Assembly (NCBI RefSeq): GCF_014764405.1
Contig: NZ_CP061725.1
Span: forward strand, 3,286,001 to 3,350,000
Source of the DNA: Micromonospora craniellae
GTDB taxonomy: Bacteria; Actinomycetota; Actinomycetes; Mycobacteriales; Micromonosporaceae
Length of the DNA: 64,000 nt
Direction: 5' to 3'
Position 1 is the first letter of the stretch. Each line of letters starts with the position of its first letter. The notes under the pieces were generated by a model. It was not told where the DNA came from and made no database searches. It was given only the letters and a program-made list of their open reading frames with translations. This document shows positions 52,019 to 60,243 of this stretch, piece by piece. Position numbers and translations under genes: made by a program.

Positions 52019-55000
52019 TGACATCAGCGAGCGCCGGCTGGGAGGAGCTTCTTCAAGCAGCCACCGTGGCCATCGAGGTGCCCTCACCGTCCGGAAACGC
52101 ACCGCCTGCCCGCGGTACTGGATTCCTGATCGCTCCGGGTGTCGTCGCCACCTGCGCGCACGTGCTCTCAGCGAAGGGGGCTGCCCTACCGGAGGTAGTC
52201 AAAGGGCGTGCTGTGGCCGTCGGCGCTCAACTGATGTTGAAGGCGGACCCGCAGAGGTGCTTCCGTGTGTCCGAGGGGCTGGACCTGGCACTGTTGGAGC
52301 TCAGCCACAGTTCCGTGGACGTAGACATCTCGCCGGTGTTGCCCTCTCCGGTCGTGGCTGTCGGCGATGCCCTTTGGACTTATGGACATCCAGATGGGAT
52401 GTTCCGCGCGGGTCAACCTGCAAGCCTCGTTTACGAGGGAGCGTCCCGCCTTGGCGAGATGGATGCGCTGCGGATGCTGCGAGCTCAGGGAACCCCTCTG
52501 ACGAAGGGCTTCAGCGGAAGCCCGGTGGTGAATCGACGCACCGGTGCCGTGTGCGGCATGGTGTGCACCTCGAACACGACCGGTGGTGCTCATATGCTTC
52601 CGATCGCCGAGATCATCACCCGCTGCGAGCCCGCGAGGCTTGCGCTGGCCACGGCGCAGGTGGAACACCGCCAGTGGCTTGGCGTGCTCAATGACGAGCA
52701 AGTCACCGCAGGGCAGTGGCGCTTCCCTGGACCTCAACTGCGCGCCTATCTGACCCTCGCCGCGCGTACCGCCGCGACTCATCCGTACCAGATGTCACCG
52801 ATGCTACCCATGCCACCGTTGTCCGCCGTTTATGTCCGGCAGGCTGCCCGGCGAGAGGCGGATTCCTACGCTGTCGCCGCTGCGGCGCCACCTCAATCCG
52901 CAGAGATCATCTTCGACGGTGACCACGATGCTGTGCTGGTAGCCGGTGCGGGAGCAGGCAAGTCCAGCCTCTTCCAGAACACCGTCGGTGACATTGCCCG
53001 GCGCCAGCGAGACGGCGAGATCACGGACGTGCCTGTCCGGGTACAGGCCACTGACGTGCTCTCTACTGCCAGCCTCGGTGAGGCCATCGCCCGAAGCGTC
53101 CGCAGCGACTACAGCCCGCTCCACGGCAAGGGGGCATGGCCGCCAGAGTTCTTCGCCGAGCGGCCCATCCTTAACGGCAGGTGGCTTGTGCTGGTCGACG
53201 GCCTCGACGAGATCATGGATCCGCGCAAGCGACAACAGGTTCTCGCTGCTCTACGCGCGCGTCACGGCGACCCCGATTGCCCTCACCGCTTCATCATCGC
53301 GACTCGTCCCGGAACCACGTTCAACGGCGGGTTCGAGGGTTCATGGGTGCTCCTGCAGTACGAGCTGCTGCCCTTTGATGAGGAGCAGCGGCGTCAGTTC
53401 GCGCAGACCTGGTTCATACGGGCGGAGATCACTCACCCCGCCGAGGCGGCCGCTAGGTTCCTCAAGGAACTTCGTCGGCTGAGCCTTGAGGAGTTGGCGC
53501 GTAACCCGCTGATGGCCACCATGCTGTGCCAGCTGTTCGTCGCGAATCCCGAACGCCGGCTGCCGCCTGGCCGCTCCCGAATCTTCCGCGACTTCGTTCA
53601 CCTCCTGCGCGACCGGCACTACAGTGACGCTGACGGCGGCGTGCGTTACCAGTTGCGTCGCGCGCTTCAGCGATACGGCGCGGATGCCGAACAGGCCGGA
53701 GAACGCCTGATCGCCATCGGTGACACGCTGATCGGGCGGCTGGCCGCCGATCGCCTCGACGGTGATGCCACTTCAGCGGTCGACAAGCTCGAGCACTGGA
53801 CAGCAACGCTACGAGGCAGCTCGGTGCCGGAGGCCGTGTGGCGTGAGCTACTTGCGGACTACCTGCGCGGAAGCGGCGTGGTGGTGGCCCGCGCAGACGA
53901 TTACGTGTTCTTGCACCAAACGATCCAGGAGTACCTGGCCGCGCAGTATGTTCCCAGCGACCCGGACCGCGCCGACGCTGCCTTCTGGGACCTGTTCGGG
54001 AGAACGGCCAGCGGTAGAGCGGTCGCGCCACCGGCATGGCGGCAGTCTTACGCCCGGTTCCTCGTGGCTGCCTGGACTCAGCCCGACCAGATGGCATCTG
54101 CCCTTCGATCGATGGCTGCCACCGGCGGACTACCGGGGGCCCTCTTCGTCACGGCCGTCATCGAGGACGGCGCCGAGCCGGATGACACGACAGCCGAAAA
54201 CGCGGTCAGGACGTTGTCCGCGTTCGCCCGTGACTCGCGTGCGACCGATGACGACCGCTATCTCGCCCTGACCACGTGTCTGCGGCTGGACCGTGCGAAG
54301 GGGCTGCACTTGGCGACGGTCATCGCCACAGATCGTCGACAGAGCAGCGCCTTTAGGGCCACCACACTGCGGGCCATGGCCGCCTTGACCACCACCTCCG
54401 CCGATGTCAGCTCAACCGCAGGCGACCAGTGGATCATGAATCAGTTGGCGTGCCTCGACGGCATCGACGCCATACTGATCCTGACCTCCGTGGCTAAAGA
54501 CCAGGGATTCGAGGCGACGCAACGAATCTGGGCCGCAGAAGCTCTCACACAGATCAACCAGAGCCTGGGCCGGCGCCACCTCGTCGATCTCGCCAGAGAC
54601 GAGAAAATCAACTCGGCTCAGCGCCGCGCCGCAGCCACGGCACTGCACGCCGCCAAAGACCCGCGAGGCGCGTCCCTGCTACACAAACTGGCACGCGATG
54701 AGTCCGCACTGGCTGCCGAGCGCCAACTCGCGGCGCGGACTCTCACGCAGACCCCGCAAACCCGGTCTCCACTACGGCGGATAGCCCACCGTCTCAGGCT
54801 ACCGAAGATCATCGACACCTCGCCGGCGGTGAGTGAGGTACTCGAGCCCTTGGTGACCTCACTGCGTGAGAACCACCCTCGGGCGGATGTGAGGGGCATC
54901 CAGCAGGCGTTCGACGCGGCGGCCCGCTGGCACTCCGGTCAATTCCGCAAGTCAGGCGACCCGTACATCACCCATCCGCTCGCGGTGGCGACCATCCTGG

Positions 55001-57012
55001 CTTATCTAGGCATGGAATCAGAGACGGTCATGGCCGCGCTGCTGTCTGGAACGGTGCACGACGCGGCCTACAGCGTCGAGCAGATGTACGCCGACTTCGG
55101 TAGCGAGGTGACGCTGTTGGTCGACGGCGTGGGAAAGATCGACAAAGTTGAGCTGGACAACGTCGCCGAGACGAAAGCGATCCGCAACGTGGTCGCCGTC
55201 GCGGCGAAGGATCCACGTGTCCTGGTGATCAAGCTCGCGCAGCGTCTACACAACATGCGAACCCTCGCCTATGTCGCTCGCGGTGAGCAGGAGCGCCTCG
55301 CCCGGGAAACCCTGAACCTGTGGACGCCACTGGCACACCGTGTCGGTCTCAACGTCCTGAAGTGGGAGCTGGAGGATCTGGCGCTCTGGACGTTGTTCCC
55401 GAAGCGGTTCGAGGAGATCAACCGGCTGATCGGGGAGCACCAGCCGCAGCGTGAGGCGTTGCTGCGGCAGGTGACGCAGAAGGTGCACCCTGAGTTGAGG
55501 GCGGCAAACATCAAGGCGGAGGTTACCGGGCGGCCGAAGCACCTGTACTCGATCTACCAGAAGATGATCGTGCGGGGCCGCGAGTTCAACGATATCTACG
55601 ACCTGGTGGGTGTGCGGATCCTGGTCGACACGGTGCGGGACTGCTACGCGGCGTTGGGTGTGATCCACGCGAACTGGCAGCCGGTGCCGGGGCGGTTCAA
55701 GGACTACATCGCGATGCCCAAGTTCAACATGTACCAGTCGTTGCACACGACGGTGATCGGGCCGACCGGCAAGCCGGTGGAGATGCAGATCCGGACGTAC
55801 GCGATGCACCGTACGGCGGAGTTCGGTATCGCGGCGCACTGGAAGTACAAGGAGAAGGGCACCCAGATCGTCGGGCCGCCGGCGCACATCGACGAGATGA
55901 CGTGGCTGCGGCAGTTGTTGGACTGGCAGCGGGAGGCGGCGGACCCGGGCGAGTTCCTGGACGCGTTGCGGTTCGACCTGTCCAGCCAGGAGGTGTACGT
56001 CTTCACCCCGAAGGGTGACGTGATCCCGTTGCCGACGGGGTCGACGCCGGTGGACTTCGCGTACGCGGTGCACACCGAGGTGGGGCACAAGTGCATCGGG
56101 GCGCGGGTCAACGGCAAGTTGGTGCCGTTGGAGTCGACGCTGTCCAACGGTGACGTGATCGAGATCTTCACCTCGAAGTCGGAGACGGCCGGCCCGACGC
56201 AGGACTGGTTGGGCTTCGTCAAGAGCCCCCGGGCGCGGACGAAGATCCGGCAGTACTTCAACAAGGAGCGTCGCGAGGAGGCGATCGAGGAGGGCAAGGA
56301 CGCGATCGTCAAGGCCATGCGCAAGCAGGGCATGCCCTTGCAGCGGATGCTCACCTCCGACAACCTGATGGCGATCGCCCGGGACCTGCACCTGGCCGAC
56401 GTGGCGTCGCTGTACGCGGCGGTGGGGGACAGCCAGGTCTCCGCGCAGTCGGTGGTGCAGAAGCTGATGGCCACCTATGGCGGCGAGGAGGGCGCGGCCG
56501 AGGACATCGCGGAGACCGCGGTGGCCACCCGGCCGCCGCGCAGCCGGGCCTCCAGCCACGACCCGGGTGTGGTCGTACGGGGCGTCAGCGACGTCTGGAT
56601 CAAGCTGGCCCGCTGCTGCACCCCGGTGCCGCCGGATTCAGTGTTCGGCTTCGTCACGAGTTCCGGTGGGGTGAGTGTGCACCGTGACGACTGCGCCAAC
56701 TCCGAGGACCTGCGCGCCCAGGGCGAGCGGGTGGTCGAGGTGAGTTGGAAGCTGACCTCTTCCTCGACGTTCCTGGTCGCCATCCAGGTGGAGGCGCTGG
56801 ACCGTCGACGGCTACTCGTTGACATTGCCCGAGCGATCTCCGACGTCCAGGTCAACATTCTCTCCGCCACCGTCACCACCACCCGAGACTTGGTGGCGGT
56901 GAGCCGGTTCAGCTTCGAGATGGCCGACCCCAAGCACCTGGGGCATCTGCTGGCCGCCGTCCGCAAGGTCGACGGGGTCTTCGACGCCTACCGGGTCACA
57001 TCGGGAGCCTGA
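52018..57012 (+). CDS. Trypsin-like protease - NACHT NTPase - helical repeat - RelA/SpoT fusion
   Basis: 1664 residues in one open frame from a GTG. Residues 25-200: trypsin-like protease with His48 (ATCAHVL), Asp89 (LDLALLE) and Ser166 (GFSGSPV). Residues 300-650: NACHT NTPase with Walker A GAGAGKSS (310-317), Walker B WLVLVDGLDEI (389-399) and the ATRPG sensor. Residues about 700-930: helical repeats. From about 935: a complete Rel module, that is a HD-like hydrolase region, (p)ppGpp synthetase (RFKDYIAMPK, YQSLHTT, EMQIRT), TGS (VYVFTPKGDVIPLPTG), a KLARCCTPVPPDS zinc region and ACT. The hydrolase metal residues are changed (LLSGTVHDAAYS in place of LLHDTVEDT; KLAQRLHN in place of KLADRLHN), so only synthetase activity is expected. 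Inferred role: NACHT-gated alarmone toxin against phage. Confidence 0.9.
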   Translation: MTSASAGWEELLQAATVAIEVPSPSGNAPPARGTGFLIAPGVVATCAHVLSAKGAALPEVVKGRAVAVGAQLMLKADPQRCFRVSEGLDLALLELSHSSVDVDISPVLPSPVVAVGDALWTYGHPDGMFRAGQPASLVYEGASRLGEMDALRMLRAQGTPLTKGFSGSPVVNRRTGAVCGMVCTSNTTGGAHMLPIAEIITRCEPARLALATAQVEHRQWLGVLNDEQVTAGQWRFPGPQLRAYLTLAARTAATHPYQMSPMLPMPPLSAVYVRQAARREADSYAVAAAAPPQSAEIIFDGDHDAVLVAGAGAGKSSLFQNTVGDIARRQRDGEITDVPVRVQATDVLSTASLGEAIARSVRSDYSPLHGKGAWPPEFFAERPILNGRWLVLVDGLDEIMDPRKRQQVLAALRARHGDPDCPHRFIIATRPGTTFNGGFEGSWVLLQYELLPFDEEQRRQFAQTWFIRAEITHPAEAAARFLKELRRLSLEELARNPLMATMLCQLFVANPERRLPPGRSRIFRDFVHLLRDRHYSDADGGVRYQLRRALQRYGADAEQAGERLIAIGDTLIGRLAADRLDGDATSAVDKLEHWTATLRGSSVPEAVWRELLADYLRGSGVVVARADDYVFLHQTIQEYLAAQYVPSDPDRADAAFWDLFGRTASGRAVAPPAWRQSYARFLVAAWTQPDQMASALRSMAATGGLPGALFVTAVIEDGAEPDDTTAENAVRTLSAFARDSRATDDDRYLALTTCLRLDRAKGLHLATVIATDRRQSSAFRATTLRAMAALTTTSADVSSTAGDQWIMNQLACLDGIDAILILTSVAKDQGFEATQRIWAAEALTQINQSLGRRHLVDLARDEKINSAQRRAAATALHAAKDPRGASLLHKLARDESALAAERQLAARTLTQTPQTRSPLRRIAHRLRLPKIIDTSPAVSEVLEPLVTSLRENHPRADVRGIQQAFDAAARWHSGQFRKSGDPYITHPLAVATILAYLGMESETVMAALLSGTVHDAAYSVEQMYADFGSEVTLLVDGVGKIDKVELDNVAETKAIRNVVAVAAKDPRVLVIKLAQRLHNMRTLAYVARGEQERLARETLNLWTPLAHRVGLNVLKWELEDLALWTLFPKRFEEINRLIGEHQPQREALLRQVTQKVHPELRAANIKAEVTGRPKHLYSIYQKMIVRGREFNDIYDLVGVRILVDTVRDCYAALGVIHANWQPVPGRFKDYIAMPKFNMYQSLHTTVIGPTGKPVEMQIRTYAMHRTAEFGIAAHWKYKEKGTQIVGPPAHIDEMTWLRQLLDWQREAADPGEFLDALRFDLSSQEVYVFTPKGDVIPLPTGSTPVDFAYAVHTEVGHKCIGARVNGKLVPLESTLSNGDVIEIFTSKSETAGPTQDWLGFVKSPRARTKIRQYFNKERREEAIEEGKDAIVKAMRKQGMPLQRMLTSDNLMAIARDLHLADVASLYAAVGDSQVSAQSVVQKLMATYGGEEGAAEDIAETAVATRPPRSRASSHDPGVVVRGVSDVWIKLARCCTPVPPDSVFGFVTSSGGVSVHRDDCANSEDLRAQGERVVEVSWKLTSSSTFLVAIQVEALDRRRLLVDIARAISDVQVNILSATVTTTRDLVAVSRFSFEMADPKHLGHLLAAVRKVDGVFDAYRVTSGA

Positions 57013-57333
57013 TTCACACCTGACCCAATTCGCGTACAAGTTCCTAATCGGAAAGTCGTTGAGGTCAACCCGTTCTGAACAGCAGGCCGGGCGTCCGAGC
57101 CAATTAGATTCAGCTCCCGAACGATCGTGACGCCAGCGTCGATCATCTTGCAAGTGCGTAGCGTGCGACGGTACTTGTCGAGTCCTAGCCGCAGTTGGCG
57201 TACATCCGGTCGGGCCTGTGCCGGGCCGGTAGGGTGAGGCGCGATGAACATCCTCCCGAGGAGCACTCAGCCCCTCTAAGCTGGGATGTCCGCCAACCTG
57301 GTCAGGCCCACAGCCACCGGTAAGGTCTGCACT
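57013..57333. other. Gap between convergent Rel-fusion and KAP-like genes
   Basis: 320 bases. No gene and no clear hairpin terminator could be recognised. Confidence 0.4.
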
Positions 57334-59769
57334 CTATTCTGCAGCGAGGTGCCCTTGAACTTGGCGTAGCTGCTGCAGCGCCATCGGCGGATCGACCGCG
57401 AGCTGCTCATGAGCGTGGGCCAGGTCGACGGCGAGTGGATCCTTGTCGGGGTTCGACTGCCCCCAACTGGCCAGAATCTGCGAATCGTGGCGGAAGACCT
57501 CTAGCACGACCGAGTAGTAGAGCAAGGCGGCGGCCAGCGCCGTGGATGCCTCGGTCGGCTCCGGATCGGCCAGCAACTCATCCGCTGCGGTCCGTAGTCC
57601 GTCGATAGTGATGTCGGGCCACTGCGGGTCGGACATCAGCTTCACCAGCTTCGGATCCCCATCGTCGGTTGCGTCGCGAGCTACCCGCTGCTGGAAGCCG
57701 CGCTTCACTGCCTGCGCCTCGAGGGTCACCAATTGGGCGGTCACCGCATCGAGATCCTTGCCCACGTTTGAACCGCGGTGCAGCCCGATCATCAATCGAG
57801 CCACCCGCAGCACGTCCCGGGGCATGCCGCCAGCCAGGCAGTGGCAGAGCATCCAGAAAGACGACGGCACACCTGACAGCCGGTGCCGCAGCAGAGCGAC
57901 GGATTCGGCTATGAGCATCGGGCGCAGGTGAACGACATGGTCGAAGGCGCTGTCGAAGACCGTCCGGGTGCGTACCACTCGCCGCTCGAAGTTGACCAGC
58001 GCCTCCTCTGAGACCGACACGAGATAGGCGCAGCGCTCCACTCCGAAGATGGCCTTGATCTCGTTGAGGAACCGCTCCGCCAGCTCCGGCTCGGCGATCC
58101 GGTCCAGCTCATCGATCGCAATGATCAGATGGCCGTGCCCGTCGGTCTCGTCACGCCACCACGCCGCCACCTTGCTGGTGAACTCGCGATAGGCGGCCAC
58201 GACGTCAGGCAGGCTCAGCGGCTGTTCGGCCCACTGCCGGCCCCATTTCCAGCCGAGTTGCACCGACCACGGCGCCGCCTGGCCAGAATGCTCAACCGAG
58301 AGCGTCTGCAGGAACCGGATCTGCCGTAGTCGCCGGGTGGCCTCTGCGGACAGGCCCAATCTTTCGGTCTGATCACCTGCCCAGAGACGGCGAGCCAGTA
58401 GGAAGATTGCGACACCGAGTACGAGATAGGTCCCGGCGAGTTGGGGTAGCGGGTGCCCGTCAACCACCAGCCGGCGGGTCCCCGGAAAGACCATCGCCAG
58501 CAGGCAGATCACGACCGCGAGGCTGAGCAGGGTGATGGTGAGTCGGCGGAGCGCACGCAATCCACGCCGTCTCAGCGTCGGCGGTCTCTGCCGGCCGATT
58601 CGGTGCACCACCGCCTCACACAACTGGGCGTAGAGGTGCAGCATGAAGTCCCGAGGTTCGTAGCGCACCGGTGCCGAGATCATCAAGCCGAACGTGTCCG
58701 GGTGGGGCGACTCTTCGGTCAGCGAGCGCAGCATCGTGGTCTTGCCGACGCCTCGCGAGCCGCTGATCGCCACCGCGTGGGCACCCAGGAAGAACACCTG
58801 ATCCCGGATCTGCTCGATCTCGGAGCGGTCGACAAGTCGGTCGGCGCTGACGTCGGCCAGAGTCGGCGAGATTGGCATGCTCGGCAGCACTGCCATATGC
58901 CCCGGCTCGTTGGCGTGTGCCTCGAAGGCGGCGCGTAGCCGGTCCTGGATCAGCGTGTGACTGGCGGTGCTCCACTGCATCGCGGGCTTGATCCAGGATA
59001 CGAGCCAGCGCGGTGTGCCCCGAACCAGTGCGACGGCCGCGATTATCAGGAGCCCCAGCAGCAGGTAGAAGTCGAGTTGCGGCAGGTCCGTCGCGCGCAC
59101 TGCAGCCGTCCAGCGCCCGGTCACGTCGGAGGGCATCACGGTGCCCTGGTAAAGGGCTCGGCAGAGCCGAGCCACAGGCTCTGCCAGCGAGATAGCGACG
59201 GTGCAGAGTAGGACGAGCAGGAGGCTGGACCGGATCAGGCCTCGGGCCCCGGCGCGCCGGTAATCGCTGAGCGCTCTGAAGACGTCAATGGGCGGCTCCG
59301 TCGTGGCCCACACGGCCTGCTCCCAGAAGTTTGGGTACGCCGCCCGTAGCCGCTGGAACTCGTGTTTGCCACCCTCACGCTCCGCCGTTTCCGCGTAGTG
59401 CGATCGGAGGAACTCGGCGACGTTATGCTGCAGCCGGAGCCAGATGCGTTCCAGTCGGGACCGGATGGCCTCCAGGATCCTGTCCACATCGTCGACCGTC
59501 GCCATCGCGGTGATCGTCAACGCCGCCAGAATGGTGGCTATGCCCAGGAGCACGCCGAGAGAGATAGCGGCCACGGTCGAGTAGGCGCTGGCGAACGACC
59601 ACGCGAAGAGTGCTGCGAAGAACAACGGGCCAGCGCCGAGCAGCCAAGTGAACCGACCCGAACCCAAGACCGCAACCCTCCCCGGTTGTCCGTCCGCAGT
59701 CTCTCGCATCGATCGAAGGCAGGCAATCACCGCGGCGCGGTGTTGCTCCCGCAGCGCGCTCACGGACAC
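57334..59769 (-). CDS. KAP-like membrane-anchored P-loop NTPase
   Basis: 811 residues. Walker A is GSRGVGKTT (337-345) and Walker B is LIIAIDELD (548-556). Two transmembrane helices (about 411-428 and 447-462) lie between them, which is the defining arrangement of KAP NTPases. Four more helices precede the NTPase (about 40-60, 66-88, 180-198, 235-250). A helical C-terminus follows. KAP proteins assemble membrane complexes and are frequent in defence islands. The partner is unknown. The start has no strong ribosome site. Confidence 0.82.
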   Translation of the reverse strand: MSVSALREQHRAAVIACLRSMRETADGQPGRVAVLGSGRFTWLLGAGPLFFAALFAWSFASAYSTVAAISLGVLLGIATILAALTITAMATVDDVDRILEAIRSRLERIWLRLQHNVAEFLRSHYAETAEREGGKHEFQRLRAAYPNFWEQAVWATTEPPIDVFRALSDYRRAGARGLIRSSLLLVLLCTVAISLAEPVARLCRALYQGTVMPSDVTGRWTAAVRATDLPQLDFYLLLGLLIIAAVALVRGTPRWLVSWIKPAMQWSTASHTLIQDRLRAAFEAHANEPGHMAVLPSMPISPTLADVSADRLVDRSEIEQIRDQVFFLGAHAVAISGSRGVGKTTMLRSLTEESPHPDTFGLMISAPVRYEPRDFMLHLYAQLCEAVVHRIGRQRPPTLRRRGLRALRRLTITLLSLAVVICLLAMVFPGTRRLVVDGHPLPQLAGTYLVLGVAIFLLARRLWAGDQTERLGLSAEATRRLRQIRFLQTLSVEHSGQAAPWSVQLGWKWGRQWAEQPLSLPDVVAAYREFTSKVAAWWRDETDGHGHLIIAIDELDRIAEPELAERFLNEIKAIFGVERCAYLVSVSEEALVNFERRVVRTRTVFDSAFDHVVHLRPMLIAESVALLRHRLSGVPSSFWMLCHCLAGGMPRDVLRVARLMIGLHRGSNVGKDLDAVTAQLVTLEAQAVKRGFQQRVARDATDDGDPKLVKLMSDPQWPDITIDGLRTAADELLADPEPTEASTALAAALLYYSVVLEVFRHDSQILASWGQSNPDKDPLAVDLAHAHEQLAVDPPMALQQLRQVQGHLAAE

Positions 59770-60243
59770 GGAGGACTGCGCAGTAAGGAGGCGACTCTCG
59801 TGGCGGTTGGCGCCAGCACGATGTTCGGGCTCGCCCGCCCGTCAATCGAATGGCATCAGCTTCCTGTCTGTCGATCGAGGGCTGCCATTTCGGGGTTGCT
59901 GTCGACGGATTCCATTTCCCGAATCAACGTTCGCAGGGGCTTGGCGCGGCGGCAGGACGGTCAACGCCAGGCGGGGGCTAGGTGGCCGCCGTCGGGCGGC
60001 GGAGACGATCGCCGCGCGTGCGGTACGCGTCCGGGCGGTGGACGCGTCGAGCAGAGTTGTCATTATCTGGGGCGCCCTTAGCGGGCCATTAGACGCCGTC
60101 TTCTACTGCATGCCAACTGGCAGTGCCCTCTCGTTGTCCAGCCCGGGCCGTGAATGAGCCACCCCTATAGCGGGGGTGGCAAGAGCGGCGCCGAGGCTGC
60201 GGCCATGCCGAGGGCCAGCGAGGGGCGGTGCTACCCGTGCGTG
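59770..60243. other. Gap between the KAP-like and YobI-like genes
   Basis: 475 bases on the same-strand side of two minus-strand genes. Only weak overlapping frames on both strands; nothing conserved seen. The promoter of the KAP-like gene is expected near 59770-59900. Confidence 0.4.

Noticed and set aside
55246..56559. 437-codon minus-strand frame opposite the Rel synthetase part
   Set aside because: Shadow of the strongly conserved Rel coding sequence; its translation has no recognisable fold.
54829..57012. Independent Rel gene starting at an internal GTG
   Set aside because: The upstream frame is continuous with the NACHT protein and no ribosome site precedes the internal GTG. Internal initiation cannot be excluded but is not the simplest reading.
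59362..60157. Plus-strand frames across the start of the KAP-like gene and the following gap
   Set aside because: No ribosome site and no domain; they overlap the well-supported minus-strand gene.
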